Origin: Vicugna pacos
Taxonomy: Eukaryota; Chordata; Mammalia; Artiodactyla; Camelidae
Assembly (NCBI RefSeq): GCF_048564905.1
Contig: NC_133006.1
Coordinates: 16,514,501-16,578,500 of the forward strand
Direction of reading: 5' to 3'
Length of the DNA: 64,000 nt
Every line of letters starts with the position of its first letter. The first letter of the stretch is position 1. A model generated the notes under the pieces. That model saw only the letters and a program-made list of their open reading frames with translations. It had not been told where the DNA came from and searched no databases. This document shows positions 62,234-64,000 of this stretch, piece by piece. Position numbers and translations under genes: made by a program.

Positions 62234-64000
62234 GGGTATAGGTATGGAGATGCCAGGCAGCTGGTGAGTGGGGATGGAAACAGAAAAGGGAATTCTCCCA
62301 ACCTGTCTCTGTAGCCCTAGCCCTAGCCCCCTTCTGTGCGGTGGAGGTGGCTGGAAGGAGCAGGATTAAGCCCAGGGTATGCTGCGGCCTGCCTCTCCCT
62401 GTCCCATTTCCCACGCTTGTTTCAGAAAGCATTCGGAGGTTCTGAGAGGTGGCTGGGGAGGAGGGGACAGGGTCAGGTTCGGGTACTCCTTGGGTCTCGG
62501 CCTGATGCCAAGCTGCCCTCACTGGGAAGGGAGTAGAGAGGCCAGTTGGAGGCTGGTGGAAAAATAGCAGCCTCACCAGGGGAAGGTTTAAATTCTCACC
62601 CTGTGAAAGAAGACACCTCGGGAGCCCGTTGTGGGTGCTTTATGTGCAGGGACAGCTGGGACCCCAACAGCATGTTGCCCCAGAGACCCAGCCTGGGAGT
62701 GCCTGCCCCTCGGTCACTACTGAGACGAGGTACACAAACAACGGGCCACGAGCACCAGGCACCCCGCTGGCAGGCAGGAGCCTGCCCCCGTCGGCAAGTG
62801 CTCTGTTGACATAAACACAGGGGTGTCCAGAGCCTTGGCAGGATGCAGGGAGAGGGCCACGGGTCTCCTAGAGTCTGAGGCTGGGATGGGAGGAGGCCAG
62901 AGTTTCCAATCGCCTCCTGTGTGGGTCACCATGCTTGGCTTGCCATGCAGGGCACACTACCCTGTGGGAGAATGGTGACACCTGGAACTTTAGTCCTGGT
63001 CACCATGGTCTTCCATTCTAGAGGCCACTCCTGGCACCACCTGGCTCCCATGGTTGGATTCTTTGAGGAAAATGGTCTGATAAGAATCATGGCCATTAAG
63101 TTGACTAATAGTGTTCCCCTTTGAAGGGATGTTTGCCGGGTCGAAGAACCTACTGGGAGAAAGTGATGAATTTAATAATCAACTTTTGAGAGGAGATTTT
63201 CAGCCCGTAGAAATGTGTTGGAGTAGGTGCAGGTGGAGGGGGTAGGGCTTTTCAGGTGATCTCCTGAGCAAATCATTCTAGATGGGCTGGGGGACTTGGA
63301 GATAGACACTAGAGGGACAAATGAGGCCAAATAACTACTGTTGTGTCTGGCGTGACACAGAGGGGTTCTCTTGGCTTGCGTGCTAGAAGAGGGGGCCTCC
63401 GTGATGAAGGGTCCTTGAAGCTAGGAAAGAGCCAGGGGCCTTGGTGGACTCTGCTTGAGGATGAAAGGGGAGGTCCAGATCCGAGGGGACCCTGACTAAA
63501 GTCAGGCTTTGTTTAGATGGGTCACCTGTGCATCACTAATGAGGATCAGCAATAAATCTTTAAAACAAAAGGTTCTTATGCTTGTTTTCTGGAACTACAA
63601 GGAAAGGGAACCCTGGGAAGACTTTGAAACTGGGCTTGGTGTGCAGGGGATCCCCAGGAGATAGAGTGGATGGTGGCCATGACTTTGGAGTCCTGGCCGG
63701 GGCCTGACAGCACTCAGGGGCCTTACGCCTCCCATAGGGCATCACCTCTACCTGCCCGTAGGTAGGAGGGGCCGGAGATGTGCAGAGAAAACACTGCTTG
63801 CACGCTGCCCCTCTCCCAGCCCAGCTGACCTTTGTCCACTAGATGTACACCTACCAGTCTGCTCATCTCACTTCACCCCTGTGTATTCGCATCCTGCAGA
63901 CATTGGCAAAGGGAGGAAATTGAAGGGTTCAGGGGCGAAAGACGGCACCAGGAGACAGTAGACTGAGAGCTAACCCTGTCTTCTGAGGTTGCTATTTTGC

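Larger units (their letters stand above)
58371..64000. other. Region upstream of APOBEC2, no gene seen
   Basis: MIRs lie at 58,985-59,140, 60,700-60,800, 61,040-61,150, 61,690-61,825 and 61,870-62,045; L2 pieces at 59,185-59,800 and 60,485-60,620; TG microsatellites at 60,672-60,699 and 62,185-62,230. In human the next gene this way is TSPO2; I looked for its protein and did not find it, so it presumably lies beyond the edge. Confidence 0.55.

Noticed and set aside
62050-62576. Minus-strand open frames with a Thr-His repeat
   Set aside because: They are created by the (TG)n microsatellite at 62,185-62,230.
1-64000. Bacterial-style operons, CRISPR arrays, or a recognisable LTR retrovirus or Polinton
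   Set aside because: None was seen. Spliced exons and mammalian repeats explain the structure, and no LTR pair or viral protein signature was noticed by eye.
58400-64000. TSPO2 or another gene at the right edge
   Set aside because: I looked for TSPO2 protein sequence on both strands and found no match. The open frames here are short and fall in MIR, L2 or microsatellite sequence.

Overview
The window is mammalian nuclear DNA. It has spliced genes with GT-AG introns, CpG-island promoters and ancient L1, HAL1, L2, MIR and MER5 debris. One tRNA-Ala-derived SINE at about 44,840 closely resembles the camelid vic-1 family, and neither Alu nor rodent B1/B2 copies were seen. A camelid (camel, llama or alpaca) is therefore my best guess, with moderate confidence. 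Four genes were reconstructed by eye, exon by exon. Their order matches the human 6p21.1 block APOBEC2 - OARD1 - NFYA - ADCY10P1, here in reverse.

Layout: (1) 1-13,525, minus strand: the first 11 coding exons of a soluble-adenylyl-cyclase paralogue, the counterpart of the human locus ADCY10P1, running off the left edge. All 469 visible codons are open, but the residues used for catalysis and bicarbonate sensing in ADCY10 are replaced. (2) 14,590-39,8xx, minus strand: NFYA, the DNA-binding subunit of the CCAAT factor NF-Y, with nine coding exons, 347 codons and a 2.5-kb 3' UTR. It ends only about 1 kb upstream of the cyclase paralogue on the same strand. (3) About 38.7-40.9 kb: a CpG-island divergent promoter shared by NFYA and OARD1, with five CCAAT boxes and an iterated NRF1-like motif. 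(4) About 40.2-45.96 kb, plus strand: OARD1 (TARG1), the ADP-ribose-protein hydrolase, 152 codons and complete. (5) 45.96-50.7 kb: convergent intergenic DNA. (6) 50,747-58,197, minus strand: APOBEC2, 224 codons and complete, with a TATA-like promoter at about 58,365. (7) 58.4-64 kb: sequence upstream of APOBEC2, mostly MIR and L2 remnants and CA/TG microsatellites, with no gene seen.

The genes do not form a pathway. Two links are visible. NF-Y-type CCAAT boxes sit in NFYA's own divergent promoter, which suggests autoregulation. Another pair sits in the CpG-island promoter of the downstream cyclase paralogue. The most unusual content is that paralogue, which looks like an intact pseudo-cyclase. 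Comparisons with human proteins rest on recalled sequences, not on a search.
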